A stretch of DNA of 64,000 bases, taken from positions 187,906 through 251,905 of the forward strand of contig NZ_CP059214.1 of the NCBI RefSeq assembly GCF_014252275.1, given 5' to 3'. The notes beneath the pieces were generated by a model. The model worked only from the letters and a program-made list of their open reading frames with translations. It made no database searches and was not told where the DNA came from. How positions within the stretch are numbered: position 1 is the first letter of the stretch; each line of letters begins with the position of its first letter. The DNA is from Blattabacterium cuenoti (GTDB lineage: Bacteria; Bacteroidota; Bacteroidia; Flavobacteriales; Blattabacteriaceae). The position numbers and the translations under genes were made by a program. This document shows positions 8,362 through 17,209 of the stretch, piece by piece.

Positions 8362-9429
8362 ATGAAAAAAATGCATAACTTCAACGCAGGACCATCCATT
8401 TTACCAAAAGAAGTGATTCAACAATCGGCAAAATCTGTCTTAAATTTTAATAAATCAGGATTGTCTTTGCTTGAAATATCACATAGAAGTAAAGATTTCT
8501 GGAAGATTCTTGAAAAATCTACGCATTTAGTAAAATTAATTATGAAACTAGATGATAATTACTCTGTGTTATTTTTGCAAGGCGGAGCTACATTGCAATT
8601 TTCTATGGTTCCTTATAATTTAATGAATCAAAAAGCTGCTTATCTAAATACAGGAATATGGGCAAAAAAGGCCATAAAAGAAGCAAAACTTTTTGGAAAA
8701 GTAAATGTATTATTTTCTGGAGAACATAAAGGATATAATTATATTACAAATAAATATGTAGTTCCAGAAGAAATGGATTACTTTCATTGTACATCTAATA
8801 ATACCATTGTAGGTTCACAAATGAAAATATTTCCAAATACTTGTGTCCCTATAGTTTGTGATATGTCTTCAGATATTTTTAGTAGAAAATTAAATTTTCA
8901 AAATTTTAGTTTAATTTATGCCTCTTCTCAGAAAAATATCAGTTCTTCTGGGATGACAATAGTAATTATAAAACATGAAATATTGGAAAAATATAAAAAG
9001 AATATTCCTTCTTATATGGATTATAAAATACATCTTAAAAATCATGGAATATTTAACACTCCGAATGTTTTTTCTATTTATACTTCTATGTTAACTTGTG
9101 AATGGATTATTCAACAAGGAGGATTAGAAGTATTAGAAAAACATAATAAATATAAATCGAAACTTTTATATGAAGAAATAGATAGAAATACTTTTTTTGA
9201 AAATAAAATAAATAAAGAAAATCGTTCGTGCATGAATGTTACATTTTTTTTGAAAGAAGAAAAATTGAAAAAAGAATTTGATAATATGTGGAAGTTCGAA
9301 AATATTGTTGGTTTAGAAGGATATCGAATATTTGGAGGATATCGAGCAAGCATGTATAATGCACTTCCATTAGAAAGTGTTCATGTATTAATTAATGTAA
9401 TGAAAAAATTTGAAGAAAAATTTTCATGA
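8362..9429 (+). CDS. serC: Phosphoserine aminotransferase
   Basis: PLP enzyme converting 3-phosphohydroxypyruvate and glutamate to phosphoserine; in some bacteria it also acts in PLP synthesis. Its 355 residues fit SerC (~355-362). Visible are the N-terminal NFNAGPSILPKEV, FLQGGATLQFSMVP, the DMSSD segment, the cofactor lysine in YASSQKN and the C-terminal EGYRIFGGYRASMYNA. Its last four bases overlap the next gene (ATGA), so the two are probably cotranslated. Confidence 0.95.
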   Translation: MKKMHNFNAGPSILPKEVIQQSAKSVLNFNKSGLSLLEISHRSKDFWKILEKSTHLVKLIMKLDDNYSVLFLQGGATLQFSMVPYNLMNQKAAYLNTGIWAKKAIKEAKLFGKVNVLFSGEHKGYNYITNKYVVPEEMDYFHCTSNNTIVGSQMKIFPNTCVPIVCDMSSDIFSRKLNFQNFSLIYASSQKNISSSGMTIVIIKHEILEKYKKNIPSYMDYKIHLKNHGIFNTPNVFSIYTSMLTCEWIIQQGGLEVLEKHNKYKSKLLYEEIDRNTFFENKINKENRSCMNVTFFLKEEKLKKEFDNMWKFENIVGLEGYRIFGGYRASMYNALPLESVHVLINVMKKFEEKFS

Positions 9430-10064
9430 AAATAGAAGATCAATACCTTTTTATAAAAAACAAAATACCATCATTTGTTAAAATTTTAGTTGTATCAAAA
9501 AATCAGAAAATTACTTCTTTAGAAAAATTGTATAACATAGGACAAAAAGATTTTGGGGAAAATTATACTCAAGAAATGATAAAAAAATATCATACTTTAC
9601 CCAAAGATATACGATGGCACATGATTGGAAAAATTCAAAGTAATAAATTAAAATATTTTGTTCCATTCATTCATTTGATTCATAGTGTTCAAAAATTGAA
9701 ACATATCAAAATGATTAATAAAATAGGATGTAAAGAAAATCGTGTTATTCATTGTTTGTTACAAATAAAAATTTGTGAAGAAAAAAGTAAATCAGGAATT
9801 ACTTCTCATGAAGCTTATGAAATATTAAAACGAAGTCAAAATATGAAATATATCAAATTCGTTGGATTAATGGGGATGGCCTCAATGGGAGACATGAAAA
9901 AAGTATCTCAAGAATTTTCGTATCTTCAAAAGATATATAATGATTATAAAACATTATACCAACATAACGTACTATCCATGGGAATGAGTAGAGATTATCA
10001 TATTGCTATAGAAAAAGGAAGTACATTAATTCGATTGGGAAATGTAATATTTAACAACAAATAA
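9426..10064 (+). CDS. YggS-family pyridoxal-phosphate homeostasis protein
   Basis: Fold-type III PLP-binding protein of the YggS/PLPBP family, thought to buffer free PLP; it has no firmly known catalytic reaction. 212 residues, slightly shorter than the usual ~220-230. Characteristic segments are VVSKNQ with the PLP lysine near residue 21, KDFGENYTQE, RWHMIGKIQSNK, IHSVQ, GLMGMASMGD and LSMGMSRDY with IRLGNVIF at the end. It overlaps serC by 4 bases and is convergent with trpA. Confidence 0.93.
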   Translation: MKIEDQYLFIKNKIPSFVKILVVSKNQKITSLEKLYNIGQKDFGENYTQEMIKKYHTLPKDIRWHMIGKIQSNKLKYFVPFIHLIHSVQKLKHIKMINKIGCKENRVIHCLLQIKICEEKSKSGITSHEAYEILKRSQNMKYIKFVGLMGMASMGDMKKVSQEFSYLQKIYNDYKTLYQHNVLSMGMSRDYHIAIEKGSTLIRLGNVIFNNK

Positions 10065-10074
10065 ATTTCTATTC

Positions 10075-10842
10075 CTAAATAATGGAATTTATATAACTTT
10101 TGATACTTTTTTCTAATTGTTTTTCATCAATAGATTGAATAAAATTACTGCCGATGATTCCTCCGTTCGAATATTTACATACTGTTTGAAAAGATTTTTT
10201 ATCACTAATTCCAAAACCAATTAATTTTGGAATTTTAATTGGCAATTTTTTGATGCGTTGAAAAAATAATATTTGTTCACTACCAAAATGATTTTTATTT
10301 CCTGTAATTGAATTAGAAGATACTAAATATAAGAATCCACTAGTGAGTTTACTTAAAGATAAAATTCTTTCATAGCTGGTGTTTGGAGTGATAAGGAAAA
10401 TCATAGATAATGAATATTCTTTAAATAATACTTGATACTTATTTACAAACAAATCTGACGGAAGATCAGGAATAATTAATCCAGATATACCTGATTCTTT
10501 ACATTTTTTTAGAAATTTTTTTTCTCCAAACTGATATATTTGATTAAAATATCCCATAAGAATAATAGGAATGTTTATGTATTTTTTGATCGCATGGAAC
10601 TGATGAAATAACAGTGAAACATTCATTCCATTTTTTAATGATATTTTATTACTGTTTTGTATTACCCCTCCATCTGCCAAAGGATCGGAATAAGGAATTC
10701 CTACTTCTACTAAATCCACTCTAAGATCTTGTAATATTCTTAATATTTTTTCTGTACTGTCAATTTTAGGATATCCTGCGGTAAAATAAATACATAAAAT
10801 ATTTTTATTTTTTTTGTTAAATAAATAATTTAATTTATTCAT
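10075..10842 (-). CDS. trpA: Tryptophan synthase alpha subunit
   Basis: Cleaves indole-3-glycerol phosphate to indole and G3P; indole is channelled to TrpB. 255 residues, near the usual 255-268. Catalytic Glu lies in VDLVEVGIPYSDPLADG and the conserved Asp in GLIIPDLPSDL. The phosphate-binding end shows IGFGISDK and IIGSNFIQ. Last gene of the trp operon, overlapping trpB by 4 bases, consistent with 1:1 synthesis of the complex. Confidence 0.97.
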   Translation of the reverse strand: MNKLNYLFNKKNKNILCIYFTAGYPKIDSTEKILRILQDLRVDLVEVGIPYSDPLADGGVIQNSNKISLKNGMNVSLLFHQFHAIKKYINIPIILMGYFNQIYQFGEKKFLKKCKESGISGLIIPDLPSDLFVNKYQVLFKEYSLSMIFLITPNTSYERILSLSKLTSGFLYLVSSNSITGNKNHFGSEQILFFQRIKKLPIKIPKLIGFGISDKKSFQTVCKYSNGGIIGSNFIQSIDEKQLEKSIKSYINSII

Positions 10843-12029
10843 AAAACCTGAAATTTTTTAAAAAATTTTTCATATGTATGAATATCTTTATCTCCTCTAC
10901 CGGATAAAGTAATAACGACAATATCATTCTTTTTGAATGAAATTTTTTTTAATGCAGACAAAGCATGAGCACTTTCCAAAGCAGGAATAATTCCTTCTAA
11001 TTTCATCAATTCGTATGCTGATATCAAAGCTTCTTCATCAGTAGAATTTATGAAAGTAGCTCTTTTTTTTTCAAAAAGATTTGCATGCATTGGCCCAATT
11101 CCAGGATAATCTAATCCAGGAGATATAGAATAAGCAGGAAGAACTTGTCCATCTTTATCTTGTAGTAGCATCGTCATGCTTCCATGTAATATTCCTTTAG
11201 ATCCACAACAAATAGATGCAGCATTTTTTTTTGTTTTTATTCCAAGTCCAGCTGCTTCTACTGCTATAAGTTTCACTGATTTATTATTTAAAAAATGATA
11301 AAAAGATCCTGCAGCATTACTTCCACCTCCTACACAACTAATGATATAATCAGGATTTAAATATCCTTTTTCTTCTATTTGTAATTGAATTTCTTCGCTT
11401 ATAATTGACTGAAAATCACAAACTATCTGAGGATATGGATGAGGCCCTACGGTTGATCCAATGAGATAATAACTTTCATGATGATTAATCCAATAACGAA
11501 TAGATTCATTTACTGCATCTTTTAAAGTTTTATTTCCACTAGAAACTGATACTACTTTAGCTCCAAGCATTTTCATTCTAACTACATTTGTTTGTTGACG
11601 AAGGATATCTAATTCTCCCATAAAAATAATACATTTAAAATCCATTAATGCACATATTGTTGCAACGGCAACACCATGTTGGCCAGCACCTGTTTCAGCA
11701 ATAATATGTTTTTTACCTAATTGTTTTGCAATCAAACTTTGTCCGATTGCATTATTGATTTTATGTGAACCGGTATGGTTTAAATCTTCTCTTTTTAAAA
11801 AAATTTTTGCATTGTATATTTCGGAATATTTTTTACAGAAAAAAAGAGGCGTTGGTCTACCAACATAATTTTTTAATATTTTTCTATACAATTTTTGAAA
11901 ATCATGATTTTTTTTACATTTCTGATTGTATGTATTTATCAGTTCATTAATATTATGATTTAACATTTCTGGAATAAATGATCCTCCAAATTTCCCGTAA
12001 AATCCATTTTCGTCAACAAAATATTTCAT
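10839..12029 (-). CDS. trpB: Tryptophan synthase beta subunit
   Basis: PLP-dependent condensation of indole with serine to tryptophan. 396 residues, full length. Motifs: GRPTPLFFCKKYSE, the Schiff-base lysine in LNHTGSHKINNAIGQ, AETGAGQHGVA, the GGGSNAAG phosphate-binding loop, and LSGRGDKD near the C-terminus. It overlaps trpF upstream and trpA downstream by 4 bases each. Confidence 0.98.
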   Translation of the reverse strand: MKYFVDENGFYGKFGGSFIPEMLNHNINELINTYNQKCKKNHDFQKLYRKILKNYVGRPTPLFFCKKYSEIYNAKIFLKREDLNHTGSHKINNAIGQSLIAKQLGKKHIIAETGAGQHGVAVATICALMDFKCIIFMGELDILRQQTNVVRMKMLGAKVVSVSSGNKTLKDAVNESIRYWINHHESYYLIGSTVGPHPYPQIVCDFQSIISEEIQLQIEEKGYLNPDYIISCVGGGSNAAGSFYHFLNNKSVKLIAVEAAGLGIKTKKNAASICCGSKGILHGSMTMLLQDKDGQVLPAYSISPGLDYPGIGPMHANLFEKKRATFINSTDEEALISAYELMKLEGIIPALESAHALSALKKISFKKNDIVVITLSGRGDKDIHTYEKFFKKFQVL

Positions 12030-12640
12030 AAACTTCTTATTTCTTTTATAAAAATTTCTAACATTTTTTCATTCTTCTTTCCAGGAAAAATTTCAAATTT
12101 ACTATTAATATCAATGCCAAATATTTTTGGATGTGATATTTTTTTTATTTTATCAATATCTTTTAAACTAATCCCACCACTTAAGAAAAATTTTATATTT
12201 CCATCATATTCTTGAATTCTTTCCCATTGAAATTTTTTTCCGCTTCCTCCATTGTTATCCCATAAAAAATAAGAACAAAAAGGAATGTATTCTATTATTT
12301 TTTTAAAAGAAAAAAAATTATGTATTTTAAAACTTTTAATGATTTTAAATCCTTTTTCAAATAATTTTCTACATAAACAAGGAGATTCCATTCCATGTAA
12401 TTGGATAAAGTCTAATTTATTTTTCTTGTATATTTCAACTATTAAATTTTCATTTTCGTTAACAAAAACCCCCGTTTTAAATATATTTTTTGGAATATTT
12501 GGAACAGAAAAAGATTTACCAACAAATCTAGGAGATTGATCATAAAATATAAATCCAATAAAATCAGGATATAAATGAGATATCTTATTAATATTATATT
12601 TTAATCCACATATTTTTATTTTTAATAATCGATTATGCAT
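12026..12640 (-). CDS. trpF: Phosphoribosylanthranilate isomerase
   Basis: Amadori isomerase between TrpD and TrpC. 204 residues, standard for a stand-alone TrpF. The catalytic Cys sits in KICGL near residue 11, DFIGFIFYDQSPRFV follows, then a conserved FIQLHG segment, and LSGGIS marks the phosphate site. The general-acid Asp is expected at GIDINSKFE near the end. It is not fused to TrpC, unlike the enteric arrangement. Confidence 0.96.
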   Translation of the reverse strand: MHNRLLKIKICGLKYNINKISHLYPDFIGFIFYDQSPRFVGKSFSVPNIPKNIFKTGVFVNENENLIVEIYKKNKLDFIQLHGMESPCLCRKLFEKGFKIIKSFKIHNFFSFKKIIEYIPFCSYFLWDNNGGSGKKFQWERIQEYDGNIKFFLSGGISLKDIDKIKKISHPKIFGIDINSKFEIFPGKKNEKMLEIFIKEIRSL

Positions 12641-12663
12641 TTCTTCATCAAAAATTATATTAT

Positions 12664-13446
12664 TTAATTTTCTAAGGATTGAATAAAATTTTTACAAACT
12701 TCTCCTGGATCCCTATTCTTCATAAAATATTCTCCAATCAAGAATCCTTGAAATCCTATTTTTCTTAGTTGCATAATACGATTTTTATTATTAATTCCAC
12801 TCTCTGCTATCTTTATGTAATCTTTCGGAATTTTCGAACATAGTTCGAAACAAAGATGATGATCTACGAAAAAATTATTTAAATCTCGATTATTAATTCC
12901 TATAAAATCTATATAATCTGTAATATTCTCTAATTCATGCTCATTATGTACTTCGAATAATACTTCTAGTCCAAGATTTTTAGCAAGTTTTGAAAAATTT
13001 TTGATTTCTTCTTTTTTTAAAAATTTTGATATTAATAAAATCACATCTGATCCTATCGATTTGGATTCTATAATTTGATATTCATCAATAATAAAATCTT
13101 TTCTTAACAAAGGGATATTTAATAACATTCGAGATGTTTCAAGGTTTTCATTTTTACCAGAAAAAAAATGAAAATCTGTTAAAATTGATACTCCGCAAAC
13201 ACCTGCATTTTCATAATCTTTAACTACCTTTTCTAACTTAATATTCTTATTAATTATACCTTTAGAAGGAGATTTGATTTTAAATTCTGCAATAATTCCT
13301 GTATTACTTTTTACGATCGATTTTTTAAGCGAAAACGTTTTTCTTTTAAAAAAAGAATGTTTTTCTAACTTTTGAATTGGATTGATTTTCTTCCTAATTT
13401 GAACTTCCTTTTTTTTTGTATACAAAATTTTTTCAAGAATATTCAT
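12664..13446 (-). CDS. trpC: Indole-3-glycerol phosphate synthase
   Basis: TIM-barrel enzyme closing the indole ring from CdRP. 260 residues, normal. Key segments are IAEFKIKSPSKG with the catalytic lysine, VSILTDFHFFSG, LLRKDFIIDEYQI with a second catalytic Lys, VLFEVHNEHEL with catalytic Glu, IGINNRDLNNF, AESGI and GFLIGEYFMK. Its start overlaps the end of trpD by 4 bases. Confidence 0.97.
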   Translation of the reverse strand: MNILEKILYTKKKEVQIRKKINPIQKLEKHSFFKRKTFSLKKSIVKSNTGIIAEFKIKSPSKGIINKNIKLEKVVKDYENAGVCGVSILTDFHFFSGKNENLETSRMLLNIPLLRKDFIIDEYQIIESKSIGSDVILLISKFLKKEEIKNFSKLAKNLGLEVLFEVHNEHELENITDYIDFIGINNRDLNNFFVDHHLCFELCSKIPKDYIKIAESGINNKNRIMQLRKIGFQGFLIGEYFMKNRDPGEVCKNFIQSLEN

Positions 13447-14438
13447 ACACTTAAAAATTTTTTTAAAACATTTTTTGCTCTTCCACTGGTTAGAGCATAT
13501 TCCGCTTTATTATAATTTTCTTCAAAACTATCACAATTCATAATATTCAAAGCAAAGGTTGCATTCGTTAAAACCACTGTATTTTGAAAAATACTTCCTT
13601 TTCCTGATAAAATATTTATGAATGTTCGAACATTATCTTTTATATTATTTCCTCCTCTTAATTCAAAAGGATTTACATTCACATGTTTTTTATTAACTAA
13701 TTGTTCCATATAATAATATCGTTCTCCTCTAGAAGTATAACATTTAACATCATTAGTAAGTGTAATTTCATCGTATCCATCTACGCTATGAATAATAGAA
13801 TAATTACTATCCATTTCTTGATACAAATAATTATAAATTCTTGCTAATTCTAAGTTACTTACTCCTAATAGCTGATTTTTTGGATATCCTGGATTCAATA
13901 ATGGACCAAGTACATTAAAAATAGTTCTTACCCCTAAATTTTTCCTTACATCCATCATATGATTCAAACATGGATGAAATATAGGAGAATGTAAATAACA
14001 AATTCCTACTTTATCCAATTGGTATTTTAATTTATCTTCTTGATTTGTAAATTGACATCCGAGTTCTTTCAATAAATTTGAAGATCCTGTTGTGGATGTA
14101 TATCCAAAATTTCCATGTTTGATTACCTTTTTTCCTGTTCCTGCAACAATAAAACAAGCTAAAGTGGAAATATTAAAGGTATTCTTTCCATCTCCTCCTG
14201 TTCCAACAATGTCAATAGCATTAAAATCATTAAAATTTAACTTAATAGATAACTCCATTATTGCTTTTTTAAATCCTTTTATTTCTAATAACGTTGGATT
14301 TCTCATATTATATACAGATATAATAGCGATAGATTGAGTAGTATTTATTTTTCCATTTGATAGTTCTATAATAAGATTTTTTGCCTCAGATTCTGTTAAA
14401 GTTTTTTCTTCAAAAAGATGTTTTAATACTTGATTCAT
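13443..14438 (-). CDS. trpD: Anthranilate phosphoribosyltransferase
   Basis: Transfers the phosphoribosyl group of PRPP to anthranilate. 331 residues, typical. PRPP/Mg-binding motifs GTGGDGKNTFNIST and KHGNFGYTSTTGSSNLL are present, as are the FLF-like HPCLNHMMDVRKNLGVRT stretch and NVLGPLLNP. It stands alone, not fused to TrpG, and lies between trpG and trpC in the operon. Confidence 0.97.
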   Translation of the reverse strand: MNQVLKHLFEEKTLTESEAKNLIIELSNGKINTTQSIAIISVYNMRNPTLLEIKGFKKAIMELSIKLNFNDFNAIDIVGTGGDGKNTFNISTLACFIVAGTGKKVIKHGNFGYTSTTGSSNLLKELGCQFTNQEDKLKYQLDKVGICYLHSPIFHPCLNHMMDVRKNLGVRTIFNVLGPLLNPGYPKNQLLGVSNLELARIYNYLYQEMDSNYSIIHSVDGYDEITLTNDVKCYTSRGERYYYMEQLVNKKHVNVNPFELRGGNNIKDNVRTFINILSGKGSIFQNTVVLTNATFALNIMNCDSFEENYNKAEYALTSGRAKNVLKKFLSV

Positions 14439-14456
14439 AAGTAATTATCATTTGAA

Positions 14457-15029
14457 TTAATTGAGCCAATTATCTATTATTTTTTCTCCATATGGAGTTA
14501 AAAGAGATTCTGGATGAAATTGAACTCCACATACATCATAAAATTTATGACGTAGTGCCATAATCTCTCCATTATTACCAACAGCAGTTATTTTCAATTC
14601 TTTGGGAAAATTTTTATGAGAAATAATCCAAGAATGGTAACGTCCGACTATAATCTCTCTAGGTAATTTTTTAAAAAGAATTTCTTCAGAATCAATAATT
14701 TTTATTACACTGGATATTCCGTGATATACTTTTTTTGTATTAATTAATTGAGCTCCAAATACTTCGCCAATAGCTTGTTGACCCAAACAAACACCAAAAA
14801 TACTCTTAGTTGATGCAAAGGTTTTTACAAGAGGTTTTAAGATATGAGCTTCATCGGGGATTCCCGGCCCTGGAGAGAGAATAATCTTATTGTATTTCTC
14901 CACATCTGATAAATTAATTTCATTATTTCTTGATACTTTTACAGAATTTTTAGTTAATTTTTTAACTACATAAACAAGATTATAAGTAAAAGAATCATAG
15001 TTGTCTAAAATTAATATTTTCTTCATCAT
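14457..15029 (-). CDS. trpG: Anthranilate synthase glutaminase subunit
   Basis: Glutamine amidotransferase supplying ammonia to TrpE; such subunits may also serve PabB. 190 residues. It shows DNYDSFTYNLV at the N-terminus, LSPGPGIPDEA, nucleophile Cys near residue 80 in GVCLGQQAIGE, and His/Glu in VQFHPESLLTPYG. It lies 6 bases after trpE, so stoichiometric synthesis is likely. Confidence 0.97.
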   Translation of the reverse strand: MMKKILILDNYDSFTYNLVYVVKKLTKNSVKVSRNNEINLSDVEKYNKIILSPGPGIPDEAHILKPLVKTFASTKSIFGVCLGQQAIGEVFGAQLINTKKVYHGISSVIKIIDSEEILFKKLPREIIVGRYHSWIISHKNFPKELKITAVGNNGEIMALRHKFYDVCGVQFHPESLLTPYGEKIIDNWLN

Positions 15030-15035
15030 AATACT

Positions 15036-16442
15036 TCATATAAATTTGGCTAATTCTATAGATTTAAACAATGCCATCAGTTTATTATTCACTTCTTCGT
15101 ATTCTGTTTTTTCTTTTGAATCAGCTACAACCCCAGCTCCAGCTTGGAAAAATAGAATATTATCTTTGCTAAGAAAAGAACGAATTGCAATAGCCGTATT
15201 GACATATGAATTTTTCATTCCAAAAAATCCAATAGCACCTCCATATATTCCTCTGTTTTGATTTTCTATTTCATCTATTAATTTCATGGCTTTATATTTA
15301 GGTGCTCCTGAAAGTGTTCCCGATGGAAAAGTATCAACAAATACTTTGATAAATGATACATTATTTTCTAATTTTCCAGAAACTTGGGATACCATATGTA
15401 ATACATGCGAATAATATTGAATTTCTTTAAATTTTTCTATTTTTATATCAGAAGAGTTCTTACTTAAATCATTTCTAGCTAAATCCACTAACATAACATG
15501 CTCTGAATTCTCTTTGGGATCGTTTAAAAGAATATTCGATAGTTTTTTATTTTTTTTTTTATTTTTCGTTTTTCTTATAGTTCCTGCTATAGGATTAATA
15601 TAAGCAATTCCATCATCAATGATTAATTGAGATTCAGGAGAAGAACCAAATAATTTGTAATCTCCATAATCAAAATAAAATAGATATGGAGATGGATTAA
15701 TGAACCGTAATGCACGATATACATTAAATTCATCTCCTTTAAATTTTTGTTGAAATTGACGAGATAAAACAATTTGAAAAACATCTCCTCGTAAACAGGA
15801 ATCTATTCCTTTTTTTACCATACTTTTATATTCATTTTCCGTAACATTCGAAGATCGAACACCAACAGGTCTAAATGGATAATATGAAAATTTATTCTTT
15901 TTTGCTATATCTATCAGTTGATCAATTTTTGTTGTTTTTTCGTTATCCATTTGGTGTTCAATAAAATGTAATTCGTTATAGAAATGATGAAAAACAATTA
16001 AATTCTTATAAAATACTAATCGTATTTGAGGAATATTATATGACTTTTGAATCGGAACATGAAATGCAATTTTTTCAAAATATTGAATACTATCATAAGA
16101 TAAATATCCATATAAACCAGAATAATAAATCGAATAATTATCGATATGAAATTTATCTAGAAAATCTTCTATCAAATTTTTTATATGTAATTTATTTTTT
16201 ATAAAAACGTGTTTATGTACCTTATTTGGATATAAAATTTTCAATACATTATCATGTAAAATCAATTCTGATATTGGATTTAAACAAAAAATAGAAGAAT
16301 TATTTTTAAATAATTTAGAATCATGAAATTCTAAAAGTAACGTATTTGGGAAAATGTCTCTTAACTTTAAATATAATTCTATAGGTGTAATACTATCCAT
16401 AAAAATTTTTTTCTGAATAGTTTTAAAATTAAATTTAAACAT
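15036..16442 (-). CDS. trpE: Anthranilate synthase component I, with altered feedback motif
   Basis: Converts chorismate to anthranilate, the first step of tryptophan synthesis. I choose the ATG at 16440-16442 (468 residues) because the next 14 residues and TPIELYLKLRD look like the family start; the open frame continues upstream to 16514 without recognisable similarity. The chorismate-binding domain is intact: NPSPYLFYFDYG, GSSPE, PIAGTIRKT, HVMLVDLARND, FPSGTLSGAPK, GGAIGFFG and QAGAGVVADS. The tryptophan-sensing motif, normally LLES, reads LLLEF, with Phe39 (TTT at 16326-16328) where enteric enzymes have Ser40. Enteric S40F is feedback-resistant, so a deregulated enzyme is inferred. Confidence 0.95.
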   Translation of the reverse strand: MFKFNFKTIQKKIFMDSITPIELYLKLRDIFPNTLLLEFHDSKLFKNNSSIFCLNPISELILHDNVLKILYPNKVHKHVFIKNKLHIKNLIEDFLDKFHIDNYSIYYSGLYGYLSYDSIQYFEKIAFHVPIQKSYNIPQIRLVFYKNLIVFHHFYNELHFIEHQMDNEKTTKIDQLIDIAKKNKFSYYPFRPVGVRSSNVTENEYKSMVKKGIDSCLRGDVFQIVLSRQFQQKFKGDEFNVYRALRFINPSPYLFYFDYGDYKLFGSSPESQLIIDDGIAYINPIAGTIRKTKNKKKNKKLSNILLNDPKENSEHVMLVDLARNDLSKNSSDIKIEKFKEIQYYSHVLHMVSQVSGKLENNVSFIKVFVDTFPSGTLSGAPKYKAMKLIDEIENQNRGIYGGAIGFFGMKNSYVNTAIAIRSFLSKDNILFFQAGAGVVADSKEKTEYEEVNNKLMALFKSIELAKFI

Positions 16443-16579
16443 GCTTTTATGGTTATTATTGATGAATAAAAGACTTTCTATTTGAAATGAATAGCCTGAA
16501 AACAAGGATTGCAAAAGAACAATAGGGAAATCTATTTGCTTTTTTGAGTTTGATAATAAATCACAATCGTCTTTCTATT

Positions 16580-16587
16580 CAAAGATA
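16580..16587 (-). promoter_or_regulatory. Candidate -7 promoter element for the trp operon
   Basis: TATCTTTG on the minus strand matches the Bacteroidota TAnnTTTG element and is identical to the one upstream of hisG. It would give a leader of roughly 130 bases before trpE. No clear -33 element at proper spacing, so confidence is limited. Confidence 0.35.
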
Positions 16588-16734
16588 AGTATTTTTTTTA
16601 TCTTACTTCATTATGTTCGTTTTTACAATCTCTCATAAATGCACAAAAAATTGTATTAGTGAAAAATATTTTTTACTTTAAATGTTTATCATAAAAAAAG
16701 AAGAACAATCGATTTGAATATTAAATAATATTTA

Positions 16735-16762
16735 TGAACATCGATAAAATGTTCAATTTTTT
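16735..16762 (+). terminator. Terminator-like hairpin with T-run before gcvH
   Basis: TGAACAT and ATGTTCA form a 7-bp stem with a 7-base loop, followed directly by A and seven T. On the plus strand this resembles an intrinsic terminator, yet no plus-strand gene precedes it for over 6 kb. It could end a small RNA or act as an attenuator in the gcvH leader, ending about 27 bases before the gcvH ATG. Confidence 0.3.
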
Positions 16763-16788
16763 TATATTTTTTATAATTAAATAATAGT

Positions 16789-17196
16789 ATGAATTTCGAT
16801 AATGTTATGAGATATAGTAAAAATCATGAGTGGATTAAATTAATTAATCAAGAAAATGTAGGAAACAATAAATATGCATATATAGGAATTACTGCATTTG
16901 CAAAAAAAGAATTAGGAGATATCGTTTATTTAGATATTGAAGAGGAAATTCTAGGAAAAACAATGAATAAAAACGAAGTATTTGGAACGATTGAAGCAGT
17001 CAAAACAGTATCAGATTTATTTATTCCAATATCAGGAATTGTATTAGAAATCAATGAACAACTAATATCTCAACCAGAAATTCTTCATAAGGATCCCTAT
17101 GAAGAATGGATGATTAAAATAAAAATCTTAGATATAAATGAATATCATGGATTAATGTCTTTCCAAGAATATGAGGAATATACAAAAAAAACATAA
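16789..17196 (+). CDS. gcvH: Glycine cleavage system H protein
   Basis: Small lipoyl-carrier protein shuttling the methylamine group between glycine decarboxylase, T protein and dihydrolipoamide dehydrogenase. 135 residues, normal length. It shows the HEWIKL start, IGITAFAKKELGDIVYLD, and the lipoylated lysine Lys72 in GTIEAVKTVSDL. It sits 13 bases before ccoI, possibly on one transcript, though the functions are unrelated. The other gcv genes are not in the window. Confidence 0.96.
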   Translation: MNFDNVMRYSKNHEWIKLINQENVGNNKYAYIGITAFAKKELGDIVYLDIEEEILGKTMNKNEVFGTIEAVKTVSDLFIPISGIVLEINEQLISQPEILHKDPYEEWMIKIKILDINEYHGLMSFQEYEEYTKKT

Positions 17197-17209
17197 TGTT
17201 TAATTTTTT

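Larger units (their letters stand above)
16443..16788. other. Divergent intergenic region trpE/gcvH
   Basis: A 346-base AT-rich gap with no supported gene. It should hold the promoters for the trp operon (minus) and gcvH/cco (plus). Visible elements are a TATCTTTG octamer at 16580-16587 (minus) and a hairpin followed by a T-run at 16735-16762 (plus). The open stretch 16443-16514 is in frame with trpE but unlike the family. Confidence 0.6.

Noticed and set aside
16443-16514. Upstream extension of TrpE by 24 codons
   Set aside because: The extra residues do not resemble TrpE starts; the ATG at 16440-16442 gives the family-like N-terminus.
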